Assembly: GCF_022568815.1 (NCBI RefSeq)
Contig: NZ_JAKZHX010000021.1
Span: 1 to 64,000 of the forward strand
DNA from: Undibacterium paludis
Lineage (GTDB): Bacteria > Pseudomonadota > Gammaproteobacteria > Burkholderiales > Burkholderiaceae_D
Direction: 5' to 3'
DNA length: 64,000 nucleotides
The notes beneath the pieces are model-generated. The model saw only the letters and a program-made list of their open reading frames with translations. It was not told the DNA's origin and did not search any database. Positions 16,308 through 25,182 of the stretch are shown in pieces (positions within the stretch are counted from its first letter, which is position 1; each line of letters begins with the position of its first letter). Position numbers and translations under genes: made by a program.

Positions 16308-16475
16308 ATGGCTAAATCTGGTCGCGACAAAATCAAGCTGGAATCGACTGCTGGTACAGGTCACTTCTACACAACCTCCAAAAACAAGCGCACTATGCCT
16401 GAAAAAATGGAGATCATGAAGTTCGATCCTAAAGCACGCAAGCACGTCATCTACAAAGAAACCAAAATCAAGTAA
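16308..16475 (+). CDS. rpmG: 50S ribosomal protein L33
   Basis: 55 aa. AKSGRDKIKLESTAGTGHF followed by YTTSKNKRTMPEKMEIMKFDPKARKHVIYKETKIK covers the whole bL33 family. There is no CxxC pair, so it is a zinc-free form. It is co-transcribed with rpmB and closed by a terminator 25 bases after the stop. The ribosome site is TTAGGA before the ATG at 16308. Confidence 0.98.
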   Translation: MAKSGRDKIKLESTAGTGHFYTTSKNKRTMPEKMEIMKFDPKARKHVIYKETKIK

Positions 16476-16500
16476 TTTTTGTTTCTTTCGCTGCAATAAA

Positions 16501-16524
16501 AAACCCGCTACTGGCGGGTTTTTT
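16501..16524 (+). terminator. terminator of rpmB-rpmG
   Basis: AACCCGC / GCGGGTT 7-bp stem with a 5-base loop followed by seven T. Confidence 0.92.
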
Positions 16525-16602
16525 TATAAGCACCCCAGCAGGAACTGACCATCACAACAGGTCACAGACACAAGCCGCGGTTTTTTGCTGCGCTCATACC
16601 TG

Positions 16603-17016
16603 CTAGGCCCCGCCATTATCACTCAATTGCCTTGATCGCCGCCAAGCCAGCATCTGCTGGATACGGCTACAGCAAGCCGTGACGTCTAACGGTTTGGCCA
16701 CCACAGCGTTAGCCCCCAATGCCAGCGCCTCATCCAGTATGCTTTTCTGGTCTTCGGTCGTGACCAGTACGATAGGCACGTCATCGAAGTGCGACAAGCA
16801 TCTGATCTGACGGATGAACTCGTGACCGGTGAGCCCGGGCATCATATAATCCACCATGATCAGATCAGGCACACTGACCTGGCACCAGGCCAGTGCCTCC
16901 AGCGGATCTTCAAAACTGATTGACGTGGCGTCACTGACAGAATCGACTAATACTGCCAGCAATACCAGATTGATGGGATTGTCGTCGATCAGCAGTACGG
17001 TGGACTTCATCGCCAT
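16603..17016 (-). CDS. stand-alone response regulator receiver protein
   Basis: 137 aa, a single CheY-like receiver domain. Acidic pocket DD (LLIDDNPIN), phospho-acceptor in LIMVDYMMPG, switch Thr in VLVTTED and conserved Lys in VVAKPLD. There is no output domain, and no histidine kinase is adjacent. The partner could be a hybrid kinase elsewhere. The C-terminal MLAWRRSRQLSDNGGA is a short extension. An uncertain 100-codon frame lies 18 bases upstream on the same strand. Confidence 0.88.
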   Translation of the reverse strand: MAMKSTVLLIDDNPINLVLLAVLVDSVSDATSISFEDPLEALAWCQVSVPDLIMVDYMMPGLTGHEFIRQIRCLSHFDDVPIVLVTTEDQKSILDEALALGANAVVAKPLDVTACCSRIQQMLAWRRSRQLSDNGGA

Positions 17017-17034
17017 GAACTGGGGTTCCCCGGC

Positions 17035-17337
17035 TTAAAAGAGGCGGCTATGCAAGACCAGCAGGGTATGCAGCGATGCCAGCGACAGCATGGAAGACAG
17101 GACAACCACCCGATTCAGGCAGGCTTGCCGGACCAGCAAAACAGACAGCCTGACCGCAGATCGCGGATTGCTGCCCAGACCCAGGCTGGCAAGCAGCACG
17201 GGGGACAGTGTTGATACAGTTGCAGAGCTGGCCTGCGTGACACCAGACAAGCTTGCAATCCTTGCCAGCAAGGAAACTGGCGAATCAGACCTGCCGTTCC
17301 CTTGCACAGCTTTATTCCTCATAAACTTAAACATCAC
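17035..17337 (-). CDS. hypothetical 100-aa protein, uncertain
   Basis: Unrecognised. The frame on the minus strand uses CTG and GCC codons in a coding-like manner, has AAAGG before its ATG pair, and ends 18 bases before the receiver gene, so it could be its operon partner. The protein is rich in Ser, Leu and Val with a hydrophobic C-terminal half (LNRVVVLSSMLSLASLHTLLVL), suggestive of a membrane helix. The opposite strand also has an open frame over most of the same bases, which lowers confidence. It may be spurious. Confidence 0.35.
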   Translation of the reverse strand: MMFKFMRNKAVQGNGRSDSPVSLLARIASLSGVTQASSATVSTLSPVLLASLGLGSNPRSAVRLSVLLVRQACLNRVVVLSSMLSLASLHTLLVLHSRLF

Positions 17338-17695
17338 TCAGCCTTTCTATCCAGTTTTTCCAGATAGTCTGTACAAAACCAACCAGACACTCACCTGAAC
17401 ATAGCCAGCATGTAGCCGGCACTATTTTGATTTGGAAAAGCGGCGGAATTGGGCCGTTTTGAACCATCATGTCTTGCCATTCCAGGCAAGACCAGACGGC
17501 ATAAGTGAAGTATCTGGTGACAGGGATAAGGTTGCCAGATAACGCTATGGAACACATAGGGACATCACATGATTTACATCTTAAACGAAAATTTCCACAC
17601 GGCAATCAATCGACACAAGATTTAACGCTTGTTGCCGCATGTTTTACAGGACATTTCATTTACCAGGCACGTCTTGCTCCTGGCCTGGCATAAAC
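17338..17695. other. non-coding gap between receiver unit and desaturase
   Basis: About 360 bases with no convincing gene. A 62-codon plus-strand frame (17505-17693) has no ribosome site or recognisable domain and is not called. The gap should hold the minus-strand promoter of the receiver protein. Confidence 0.4.
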
Positions 17696-17725
17696 AAAAA
17701 ACGGCGCCCAAGGCGCCGTTTTTTC
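17696..17725 (-). terminator. bidirectional terminator after the desaturase
   Basis: ACGGCGCC / GGCGCCGT 8-bp stem with a 3-base loop. Six T follow on the minus strand and six on the plus strand. It is 25 bases after the desaturase stop. Confidence 0.9.
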
Positions 17726-17750
17726 TCCCTGAACATTCAGGCTCAGGTGA

Positions 17751-18959
17751 TCAGGCGTAAGTACGCAAACGCAAAGAGAATTCGCGCAAGGTTTGTATAC
17801 CGGATGCTTCGGCACGTACACACCAATCCTGCAGTTGCTGTACCAGTTGCTCGCGGCTGACGGTAGAGCGTTCCCAGATCAGACTCAGTTCCACACGCAT
17901 CTCGTGCATGGTCTTCAGGGCGCGACTATGGGCCAGTACTTCAGACAATTGCTGCTGTTGCGGTGCTTCGAGTTTGCTTGGCTCACGCTGCAACAGCTTC
18001 TTGGTGCTCTTGAGCATTTGTGCTTCAAACATGGCCTTTTCACGCAGCGCAGCAACTTCATCACCCCAGGCACGGCGCAAGGATTTTGCATATTTGGCCA
18101 TGACATCGTAGCGGTTGGTGATGACGGCCTGCAAAGTCTCAAGGTCAACGACGGCCTTGATTTCCTTGAACTTGGGTTCAGGCGCCACTTTCTTGACCTT
18201 GGCCAGGCCCGCAATTTCCAGGCCACGTATATACAGCCAGCCGATGTCGAACTCATACCATTTGGAGGACAGTTTGGCAGAAGTCCCAAAAGTATGGTGG
18301 TTGTTGTGCAGTTCTTCACCGCCGATCAGGATGCCGAAAGGAACGATATTGCGGGAGGCATCAACGCAATCATAATTGCGGTAACCCCAATAATGGCCTA
18401 TGCCGTTGATGATACCGGCAGCAGTGACGGGTATCCACAGCATTTGCACAGCCCAGACCGTGATACCAATCACACCAAACAGCATGAAGTCGATGATGAG
18501 CATCAAAGCCACACCCTGCCAGCTGAAGCGGGTGTAGATATTGCGCTCCATCCAGTCATCCGGTGTGCCATGACCATACTTTTCCATGGTTTCCAGGTTT
18601 TTGCATTCTGCACGGTAGAGCTCGGCACCTTCAAACAGGACTTTCTTGATGCCACGTGTCACCGGGCTATGCGGATCTTCTTCGGTTTCGCACTTGGCGT
18701 GATGCTTGCGGTGTATCGCCGCCCATTCCTTGGTGACCTGACCGGTTGTCAGCCACAGCCAGAAGCGAAAGAAATGACTGGGTATCGCATGCAATTCCAG
18801 CGCACGGTGTGCCTGACAACGATGCAAGAATATCGTCACACTGGCGATGGTGATGTGCGTCACCACCATAGTGAAGATAAATACCTGCCAGCCTGTGGCA
18901 CGGGTGACGCCATTGCTCAGGAAGTCAGTTACTGTTTCGATAAAAGTGCTCAAAATCAC
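17751..18959 (-). CDS. acyl-CoA delta-9-type fatty acid desaturase
   Basis: 402 aa from the GTG at 18959. The three His boxes of membrane di-iron desaturases are complete: HRCQAHRAL, HRKHHAKCE and ELHNNHHTF, with NGIGHYWGYRNYD between. About four membrane segments surround them. The enzyme should introduce a cis double bond into membrane fatty acyl chains. Start choice: a longer frame begins with TTG at 19013, only about two bases from the start predicted by a TATAAT box, whereas GTG 18959 has GGAG five bases in front. The last 130 residues (from about 270) are a charged, probably helical extension (MAKYAKSLRRAW onward) beyond the catalytic core. Confidence 0.9.
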   Translation of the reverse strand: MILSTFIETVTDFLSNGVTRATGWQVFIFTMVVTHITIASVTIFLHRCQAHRALELHAIPSHFFRFWLWLTTGQVTKEWAAIHRKHHAKCETEEDPHSPVTRGIKKVLFEGAELYRAECKNLETMEKYGHGTPDDWMERNIYTRFSWQGVALMLIIDFMLFGVIGITVWAVQMLWIPVTAAGIINGIGHYWGYRNYDCVDASRNIVPFGILIGGEELHNNHHTFGTSAKLSSKWYEFDIGWLYIRGLEIAGLAKVKKVAPEPKFKEIKAVVDLETLQAVITNRYDVMAKYAKSLRRAWGDEVAALREKAMFEAQMLKSTKKLLQREPSKLEAPQQQQLSEVLAHSRALKTMHEMRVELSLIWERSTVSREQLVQQLQDWCVRAEASGIQTLREFSLRLRTYA

Positions 18960-19021
18960 ATGTACTCCATTGTTATTGACGGCATCTTGGTTGATCTTGT
19001 AAATGGGGATCAATTGCAGTC

Positions 19022-19027
19022 ATTATA
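19022..19027 (-). promoter_or_regulatory. -10 box of the desaturase promoter
   Basis: TATAAT on the minus strand. The -35 is poor (GGCGTA at 17 bases). The predicted start near 19015 leaves a leader of about 55 bases before GTG 18959. Confidence 0.5.
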
Positions 19028-19098
19028 GACTTCGGACGGCATTGTACGCCGTTTTAGAGGGTTTCCCCCAATTTTAGAACTAAAAATCTTTCCTTGCC

Positions 19099-20397
19099 TC
19101 AAGTTTCTTTGGCTGGACTGTTAATTATGGTGACAACCCGGTTGGCATAAGGCAGATTGACCTTGCGCTCTTGCAGAACTTGCCACAAGGCACGGTTCAC
19201 ACCGGACAAAACACTGGACTTGCCATTTTCGAGGTCCCTGATCCAAAAGCTGACGCGAACTTCAAAACCGTCGGCGCCAAACTTCATCAGGTTGGCAGCA
19301 GGTGCCGGGTCTTCCACCACCCGCTCGACCTTGCCGGCCGTTTCGGCCAGGATAGGCAACAGTGCCTCCATATCGGTCGCATAATCCACCGTAAGATCTG
19401 TCCAGACTGCAACGGCAGTATCACTGAGCGAATAGTTTTGCACTGGTGTTGACACCAGCATTTCATTGGGGATCACTGCCTCGCTGCCATCAACACCCTT
19501 CAGGACCGTGTAACGGGTATTGATCTGGGTGACCCGTCCACTGAATTTATCGACAGAAATCGTGTCACCGATGGACATGCTGCGATCAAGCAGGATGATA
19601 AAGCCGGACACGTAAGAGCTGGTGATTTTTTGCAAGCCAAAACCAAGACCGACACCAAGCGCACCGCCAAACACGGACAAAACGGTGAGATCAAGGCCAA
19701 CCAGGCTGAGGCTGATCAGAATAGCCAGCAAAATCAGGATGGCCCGCCCTACCCTTGATAGCACGACTTTCAATGAAGTATGGGTGGTCGGCAGCATCAT
19801 CAGCCTGGCTTCGAGTGCCGCACTGGCCCACATTGCCACCACCAGGGTAACGATCACCGAGGTGATTGCCTGCAAAATAGTCAGCAACGATACTTTGTTG
19901 TGACCGATAGGGATGATGACCTCATCAAGGGTGGTGAACAACTCCTGCCCCAGTCCGGTGAAATGCAGGACCACGCCCAGCCAGACCAGGCCGGCAAACA
20001 GTTTTTCAAAGACAGCAAGGAAATTGCCAATATAACCGTCACGGGCAAAAGTGCGGCGCACAACATAAAACGCAAAACGTATCAATGCCAGCGAACCGAT
20101 GATGGGGAATAACAGCGACAGCAAATGCGTATGCTGCCATTTACCAAGTATCATTTTGGCGATCAGGATGAAAGTCATTGCCAGAGCGGGTGACAGCACG
20201 CGGGTAAAGCTTTCTACACCGATTTTCACCACACTGGAATCAGTCTCTTTGCTTGTCACCCCACGCCTGAGTACTCTTGACAGCAACCAGGCCAGCGCAA
20301 AGCAGGCTGTGACTACGGCCACTTGCCAGTAGAAATCAGGCTGGCCTACATCGTTTGACAGATCAGACAACAAACTGGCAAGCAGGGGCGTACTCAT
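19099..20397 (-). CDS. mechanosensitive channel, MscS family
   Basis: 432 aa. Five or more membrane segments lie in the N-terminal half. The pore and beta domain follow: LTVLSVFGGALGVGLGFGLQKITSSYVSGFIILLDRSMSIGDTI, then VTQINTRYTVLKGVDGSEAVIPNEMLVSTPVQNYS. This is the MscS signature with the Gly/Ala-rich pore helix. The channel opens on membrane tension and releases solutes during hypo-osmotic shock. It is longer than E. coli MscS (286 aa) because of extra N-terminal helices, as in mid-sized YbdG/YnaI-like members. It appears monocistronic. Confidence 0.9.
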   Translation of the reverse strand: MSTPLLASLLSDLSNDVGQPDFYWQVAVVTACFALAWLLSRVLRRGVTSKETDSSVVKIGVESFTRVLSPALAMTFILIAKMILGKWQHTHLLSLLFPIIGSLALIRFAFYVVRRTFARDGYIGNFLAVFEKLFAGLVWLGVVLHFTGLGQELFTTLDEVIIPIGHNKVSLLTILQAITSVIVTLVVAMWASAALEARLMMLPTTHTSLKVVLSRVGRAILILLAILISLSLVGLDLTVLSVFGGALGVGLGFGLQKITSSYVSGFIILLDRSMSIGDTISVDKFSGRVTQINTRYTVLKGVDGSEAVIPNEMLVSTPVQNYSLSDTAVAVWTDLTVDYATDMEALLPILAETAGKVERVVEDPAPAANLMKFGADGFEVRVSFWIRDLENGKSSVLSGVNRALWQVLQERKVNLPYANRVVTIINSPAKET

Positions 20398-20449
20398 GGC
20401 TGGCGCTCAGGAATGGTAAGGGGTTGACAATATCAGCGCAAAAGAAAGC

Positions 20450-21769
20450 TTAAGCCGCATCAGTTACATCAGTTGCATCGACCGCATCAGACTTGGCTGA
20501 CGCAGGGGCAACGGCTTTCTTGCGTTCCAGTATGGCGGCAAAGAAGCCGTCAGTCTGGTGCAGGTGAGGATAGAGCTTGAGGTAATCACCCATTTCCAAT
20601 GCCACTTTTTGTTCTGCCAATACCCTGGAGGCTGGTATCAGACTAAAATCAGGATGCTCTGCCAGGAAAGCCTGGACGATGCCTTCATTTTCTTCATCAA
20701 GAATACTGCAGGTCGCATACACCAGACGCCCCCCCGCCTTGACCATGCGCGCTGCACTGGCCAGGATGGAAGCCTGTTTCACATTCAGTTCAGCCACGCC
20801 TTCAGCCGTCTGACGCCATTTGACATCTGGATTGCGACGCAAGGTACCCAGGCCACTGCAGGGCGCATCGACCAGCACACGGTCAAGCTTGCCGGCCAGG
20901 CGCTTGATCTTGGCGTCTTTTTCATGGGCGATGACGACTGGATGCACATTCGACAGGCCGCTGCGCGCCAAGCGTGGCTTCAGTTTGGCCAGTCGTTTTT
21001 CAGAAATATCAAAGGCGTACAGGCGGCCGGTATTGCGCATCAGCGCACCGAGCGCCAGGGTCTTGCCACCGGCGCCGGCGCAAAAGTCCGCCACCATCTC
21101 ACCGCGCTTGGCGCCGACCAGCTGCGCCAGCAGCTGGCTGCCTTCGTCCTGCACTTCTATCGTACCGTCCTTGAACAGGGGCAAGTTTTGTATCGATGGC
21201 TTCTTGATAACGCGCAAACCTGTCGATGAGTAAGGGGTAGGCTCAGCGATGATCGGCGCCTGCGCCAGGCTGGCGATGACGGTATCACGGTCGCCTTTGA
21301 GTGTGTTGACGCGCAAATCGAGCGGCGCCGGGGTATTGAGCGACGTCGCCAGCTTCATGGCTTCTTCTTCACCAAAGCGTTCCAGCAATTTGGTCCACAG
21401 CCATGCAGGCAGATTGGCCTTCATGACCACAGGCAGATGGGCGCGGTCAATGTCCATGACGCGGGTCAGCCAGGCGGTTTCATCTTCGGTAAGGCCGCCG
21501 AGGGAGTCGACACCAACAGCATCAGCCAGGCCAAGCAGGCTCAGGCGACGCATCGGTGAGCCCGTGCCGGACTCAGAAAAATTGGTATACACCGCTTTAT
21601 TGCGCAACAAGCCGTAAATAGCCTCCGCAATCACGCCCCGCTCACGAGACCCCAGGCGTGGATGTTCACGGAAATAACGGGACAAAGTGCCATCTGCCGG
21701 GCCAGTAAAACGCAAAATCTCACGCAATACTTCTTCAGTACTGACGAGAATGGCTGGAGGTAATCTCAT
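20450..21769 (-). CDS. RNA (cytosine-5-)-methyltransferase, RsmB/NOP2 family
   Basis: 439 aa. The SAM-binding motif is VADFCAGAGGKTLALGALM. The catalytic Cys pair lies in VLVDAPCSGLGTLRRNPDVKWR (motif IV) and LVYATCSILDEENEG (motif VI), the two-Cys mechanism of m5C RNA methyltransferases. The N-terminal 100 residues are helical and resemble the NusB-like or linker region of RsmB. A Lys/Ala-rich tail ends in DATDVTDAA. The target could be 16S rRNA C967 (RsmB) or a paralogous site; sequence alone does not separate these, so no symbol is given. Located 52 bases upstream of mscS on the same strand. Confidence 0.88.
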   Translation of the reverse strand: MRLPPAILVSTEEVLREILRFTGPADGTLSRYFREHPRLGSRERGVIAEAIYGLLRNKAVYTNFSESGTGSPMRRLSLLGLADAVGVDSLGGLTEDETAWLTRVMDIDRAHLPVVMKANLPAWLWTKLLERFGEEEAMKLATSLNTPAPLDLRVNTLKGDRDTVIASLAQAPIIAEPTPYSSTGLRVIKKPSIQNLPLFKDGTIEVQDEGSQLLAQLVGAKRGEMVADFCAGAGGKTLALGALMRNTGRLYAFDISEKRLAKLKPRLARSGLSNVHPVVIAHEKDAKIKRLAGKLDRVLVDAPCSGLGTLRRNPDVKWRQTAEGVAELNVKQASILASAARMVKAGGRLVYATCSILDEENEGIVQAFLAEHPDFSLIPASRVLAEQKVALEMGDYLKLYPHLHQTDGFFAAILERKKAVAPASAKSDAVDATDVTDAA

Positions 21770-21963
21770 GCTGCTTCCTTCTAAATGCTATTGATGGCCC
21801 GTATGGGCCTGTATTCTTCGAGAGTGATGCTGCTCCCAGAAAACAATAAGGCATGAAGGCTGCACAGCTTGTGCAGCACTGCCTTATCGCTTTTGGAATT
21901 CATAGTCGAATTGTAACGCCTTCGTGCTCAGACTTTGCCTGCACGATATGACCTACGTTAAAT

Positions 21964-22569
21964 TTACTCACTGATATGCACGCAATTGCCTTTGATGTGC
22001 AATTTGCCTTCAATAAATTGCCGTACGGCTTGCGGATAAATCTGGTGTTCCTGTTCCAATACCCTGTGTGACAGGCTGTCTTCGTCATCCCCCTCCAGAA
22101 CCGGCACCACAGCCTGGGCAACAATGGGGCCATGGTCGAGTTCCGCAGTAACGAAGTGCACTGTCGCACCATGTACCTTGACACCGGCGTCAAGCGCCTG
22201 TTGGTGGGTGGCCAATCCGACAAAGCTGGGCAGCAGCGAAGGATGAATATTCAACATCCGGTTGGCATAATGGCCAACAAATCCGGCAGTCAGGATACGC
22301 ATGAAGCCAGCCAGTACCACCAGATCAGGCGCAAATTCATCAATTTTTGCCTGCAAGGCGGCATCAAAGGCCTCACGGGTAGCAAACTGTTTGCTGACAA
22401 CAACCGCCGTCGGTATGCCATGGCTGGCTGCGAATTCCAGGCCGCCAGCGTCAGCACGGTTACTGATAACGGCGGCAATCCGGGCCGGCCACTGCTGCCT
22501 GGCCGCGCTTTCAACGATGGCCTGCATATTACTGCCACGGCCAGAAATGAGGATAACAATCTTTTTCAT
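21964..22569 (-). CDS. purN: phosphoribosylglycinamide formyltransferase
   Basis: 201 aa from the ATG at 22569; the frame extends 22 codons upstream but homologues begin at MKKIVILISGRGSNMQAI. PurN transfers a formyl group from 10-formyl-THF to GAR in purine synthesis. Key elements are the GRGSNM phosphate loop, NIHPSLLPSF with the catalytic Asn and His, and HFVTAELDHGPIVAQAVV with the catalytic Asp. In many betaproteobacteria purN is next to the RsmB-like gene, as here. A gap of about 190 bases separates them. Confidence 0.95.
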   Translation of the reverse strand: MKKIVILISGRGSNMQAIVESAARQQWPARIAAVISNRADAGGLEFAASHGIPTAVVVSKQFATREAFDAALQAKIDEFAPDLVVLAGFMRILTAGFVGHYANRMLNIHPSLLPSFVGLATHQQALDAGVKVHGATVHFVTAELDHGPIVAQAVVPVLEGDDEDSLSHRVLEQEHQIYPQAVRQFIEGKLHIKGNCVHISE

Positions 22570-22668
22570 GGCGGCATTGTACCGCTGACCGGGGCCCAGC
22601 CCCAAATAAAAATGCCAGCCGACATGGACTGGCATTTATTTATTAACAATAATACAGGATTGTTTTAC

Positions 22669-23091
22669 CTACTCAAAGGAATAAAATACCCTGAAGGCAA
22701 CTTTTCTGTCAGCCCAGAAATCCGCTGCATCGCGGAAAACATCAAGCAGGGTTTCTCTTGCCTCTTTGTCAAATTTCTGCGTATTCGGCAATTGTTCAAG
22801 CACGATCAAAAAGCCCGGCTGCTGGCCAGCCTTGTAGATCATGTCAGTCAGGCAATCGGACAAGGCGTCCAGGTTACGACACAAGGGTTTGGGGAAACCG
22901 AAAGACAAGGCGATCTTGCTCACCACTTGTTGCTTGGTGGCAGCCTCCTGACAATAAGCATACAGGAAATGCTGTCCGAGCCTGGCTGCTTCCGCCTGTA
23001 GATCAGGTATGCGGAAAGCACGGATCGATTGCACTACATTGGGTGCAACCGTTGCCAATAAATCCATTTCTCCCTCGATTGCTGAGATCAT
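22669..23091 (-). CDS. barstar-family ribonuclease inhibitor
   Basis: 140 aa, longer than Bacillus barstar (about 90 aa). The C-terminal part has the barstar pattern: a central acidic segment NLDALSDCLTDMIYKAGQQPGFLIVLEQLPN, then a helix and a final strand VAFRVFYSFE. Barstar binds the active site of barnase-type RNases with an acidic helix and protects the producing cell. The gene starts 2 bases after the stop of the RNase gene, so both are made from one mRNA. Cytoplasmic, with no signal peptide. The identity is supported by both sequence and context. Confidence 0.85.
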   Translation of the reverse strand: MISAIEGEMDLLATVAPNVVQSIRAFRIPDLQAEAARLGQHFLYAYCQEAATKQQVVSKIALSFGFPKPLCRNLDALSDCLTDMIYKAGQQPGFLIVLEQLPNTQKFDKEARETLLDVFRDAADFWADRKVAFRVFYSFE

Positions 23092-23093
23092 AT

Positions 23094-23492
23094 CTACTCT
23101 TTAATTCTTTGAAAACTTTCGTAATGGTCTGCCGTGTAATAGTATTCGCCTGAGGTTTGCGGATCAGCACCGGCAATGATGCGGCGCACGCCGCGATTAC
23201 GGGCACGCGGTGTTTTCACCGTATACTCATGATAGTAACCACGCTTTTGTTTGGGCAATCTTGACTCATAATTACCAAACACCACGCCATCTTTATCGTA
23301 GGGAAAAGGTCCGCCCTGCTTGATCAGCTTCAGGGTCGTCTGTGCCTCTATAGGCAAGTCAGTAATAACGATACTGGCAATACCCTGATTTGAGTTCTTA
23401 CCAGTATTGCCATCCTTGGCAAAAGACGTTGCAGCCAGCAAAGCAAGCGTCAGAAATACCAGCCATTTTTTTAAAAATGTTGGATTTATCAT
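23094..23492 (-). CDS. secreted guanyl-specific ribonuclease (barnase/RNase Sa family)
   Basis: 132 aa from the ATG at 23492; an in-frame GTG at 23510 lacks a ribosome site. Residues 1-25 form a signal peptide (KK, LVFLTLALLAATSFA). The mature part has GGPFPYDKDGVVFGNYESRLP, then YYHEYTV with the catalytic Glu89, RNRGVRRII with the catalytic Arg, and YYTADHYESFQ with the catalytic His123. All residues needed for cleavage after G are present. It is followed by its barstar two bases on. It may serve nutrition, competition or contact-dependent growth effects; it is not attached to any toxin-delivery domain, so simple secretion is most likely. Confidence 0.9.
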   Translation of the reverse strand: MINPTFLKKWLVFLTLALLAATSFAKDGNTGKNSNQGIASIVITDLPIEAQTTLKLIKQGGPFPYDKDGVVFGNYESRLPKQKRGYYHEYTVKTPRARNRGVRRIIAGADPQTSGEYYYTADHYESFQRIKE

Positions 23493-23792
23493 TATTTTCT
23501 CTGTCTGCACCTGCGAAAACAGCGCATAGAGTAACGGTTTGTCGGTGATGAATCAACCATTGTTGCACTTGTTACAATGTAAAAATTCACGGATTTGTCA
23601 TATTTGGCACCTGAAGATTCTTCCGGGAAATTTTTCTTTCCGTAGGGAATTCTGTTATTTCCCACAGGAAATTTTGCCATGACATGCCAGCAAGCAGACA
23701 TGAAGCAACTGTCTGGAAACAATGCCAGGGAACCCAGGCAGTCGCCAGACTTGCGGCGATTTATCCGTCTGTCAGTGAACTGTAGCAGTCCG

Positions 23793-24977
23793 CTAGTCGG
23801 CGTGACCGCTATCAGCAAAGAAATCCAGCACCTCCTCTTTTTTAGCCTGGGTATCGCGCCGCCCGAGCGCGATCAGTTCTTTGGTGTAGGTCGACTCGAA
23901 CAGCAGGTAAGAAGCCAGCGCAGATCCGCGCGCCTCGGTTGCGCCTATTCCTCCCAGCATGGTACGTACCGGCAATGGCAGGCTGTTGGTATGGCGACTG
24001 GCGATTTCATCAAGACGTTCGGACGGTGCAATAACCAGGATATCAACTGGCCGCAAAGGCGTTTTTTCCAGTAACGCTGGCGGCAACATGGACAGGGTCT
24101 TGTTAATACGCATCAGGCGCTCGATGTCAACGGCCAGACTGTCAAGAAAGATGCTGGACAAGGCATGTCCGGCGATTTGCGCCAGGCTGGGGTAACGTGC
24201 CGTTTCAGTACTGACATTCGGTGGTTCACTCAGGCGACCGGCACCGACGATCAGTACTTTTTTCGCACCAAGGTGGATGGCAGGAGAAATTGGCGCCAAC
24301 TGGCGCATGGAACCGTCACCACAATATTCCATACGACCGCCCCAGTTCAGCGGCACAGCGGGAAAAATAAAAGGGATCGCCGAAGACGCCAGCAAGTGTT
24401 GGACACCAATAAAGTCACGCTGCGACAGGCGCTGGCTGCGCACCCAGGGTTCGATATCGGCCAGGGTCTGGTAAAAAGTCAGATGCTGGCCCGCTGTATA
24501 CGACGAAGCCGTCACCGCCAGTGCATGCAGGCTGCCATTATTGAATGCAGCATCCAGGCTGGCCAGGTCCAGCATGCGGTTGAGCAAGGCTTCCAGGGGC
24601 GAATTGTCGAGCAGGGAATTGGGCGGTGCCTTGCGCCATTTGTTCAACAGCCAGCCAAACGACCATAATGTCAACCAGCGCGCACCACTGCGCATCACGC
24701 CCAGTGAATCGGCCCGGTAGACCTGCGCCGCTTCAAAGTTCTCCCATATGTGCAGCATGCGGTTCAGGGCATTACCGAAATTATCAGCGCCACAAGCCAG
24801 TGCCGTGGCATTGATGGCCCCTGCCGATGTGCCGCAGATAATGCCGAAAGGATTGGTACCTGTATGCCAGCCGGCATCGGCCAGTATCACTGAAATTTCA
24901 TGCAGCACCCCAACCTGATAGGCAGCACGGGCACCACCGCCAGTCAGTATCAACCCTGTCTCAGCATGTTTATTCAT
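23793..24977 (-). CDS. patatin-like phospholipase
   Basis: 394 aa. Oxyanion loop TGGGARAAYQVGVL (residues about 12-25), nucleophile in CGTSAGAIN, and the catalytic Asp in YCGDGSMRQ (DG-S rather than the usual DG-G/A). The family hydrolyses phospholipid acyl esters with a Ser-Asp dyad. There is no signal peptide, so it is cytoplasmic or peripheral to the membrane. It is preceded by a terminator of the upstream transcript and appears monocistronic. The C-terminal 80 residues are helical. Confidence 0.9.
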   Translation of the reverse strand: MNKHAETGLILTGGGARAAYQVGVLHEISVILADAGWHTGTNPFGIICGTSAGAINATALACGADNFGNALNRMLHIWENFEAAQVYRADSLGVMRSGARWLTLWSFGWLLNKWRKAPPNSLLDNSPLEALLNRMLDLASLDAAFNNGSLHALAVTASSYTAGQHLTFYQTLADIEPWVRSQRLSQRDFIGVQHLLASSAIPFIFPAVPLNWGGRMEYCGDGSMRQLAPISPAIHLGAKKVLIVGAGRLSEPPNVSTETARYPSLAQIAGHALSSIFLDSLAVDIERLMRINKTLSMLPPALLEKTPLRPVDILVIAPSERLDEIASRHTNSLPLPVRTMLGGIGATEARGSALASYLLFESTYTKELIALGRRDTQAKKEEVLDFFADSGHAD

Positions 24978-24991
24978 TCGTGTCCGGCAAT

Positions 24992-25018
24992 AAAAAAGGG
25001 CGAATTTCCATTCGCCCT
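24992..25018 (-). terminator. terminator upstream of the patatin gene
   Basis: AGGGCGAAT / ATTCGCCCT 9-bp perfect stem with a TTCC loop, followed on the minus strand by TTTTTT. It ends transcripts arriving from the SDR gene about 280 bases upstream. Confidence 0.88.
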
Positions 25019-25182
25019 AGTGTAGTAGCCTGCTGGCAATTTGTCATGTTGCAGGGCACCGCGAAAGACCCGCGCTCTACAAATACAACAGCCTGAGATG
25101 CCACAAGCATATTACTGCGTGTGAGACGTTAAGAAAGCGCACACAATAGCGTTTTTTTTACGTCACCTTACTCGATATTCGT
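25019..25182. other. non-coding stretch between SDR and patatin genes
   Basis: Part of a 321-base gap with the terminator and the palindromic repeat. No gene is seen and no clear promoter was assigned. Confidence 0.4.

Noticed and set aside
17793..19028. A 411-codon open frame on the plus strand
   Set aside because: Antisense to the desaturase; long only because of the coding bias of the opposite strand; no recognisable domain.
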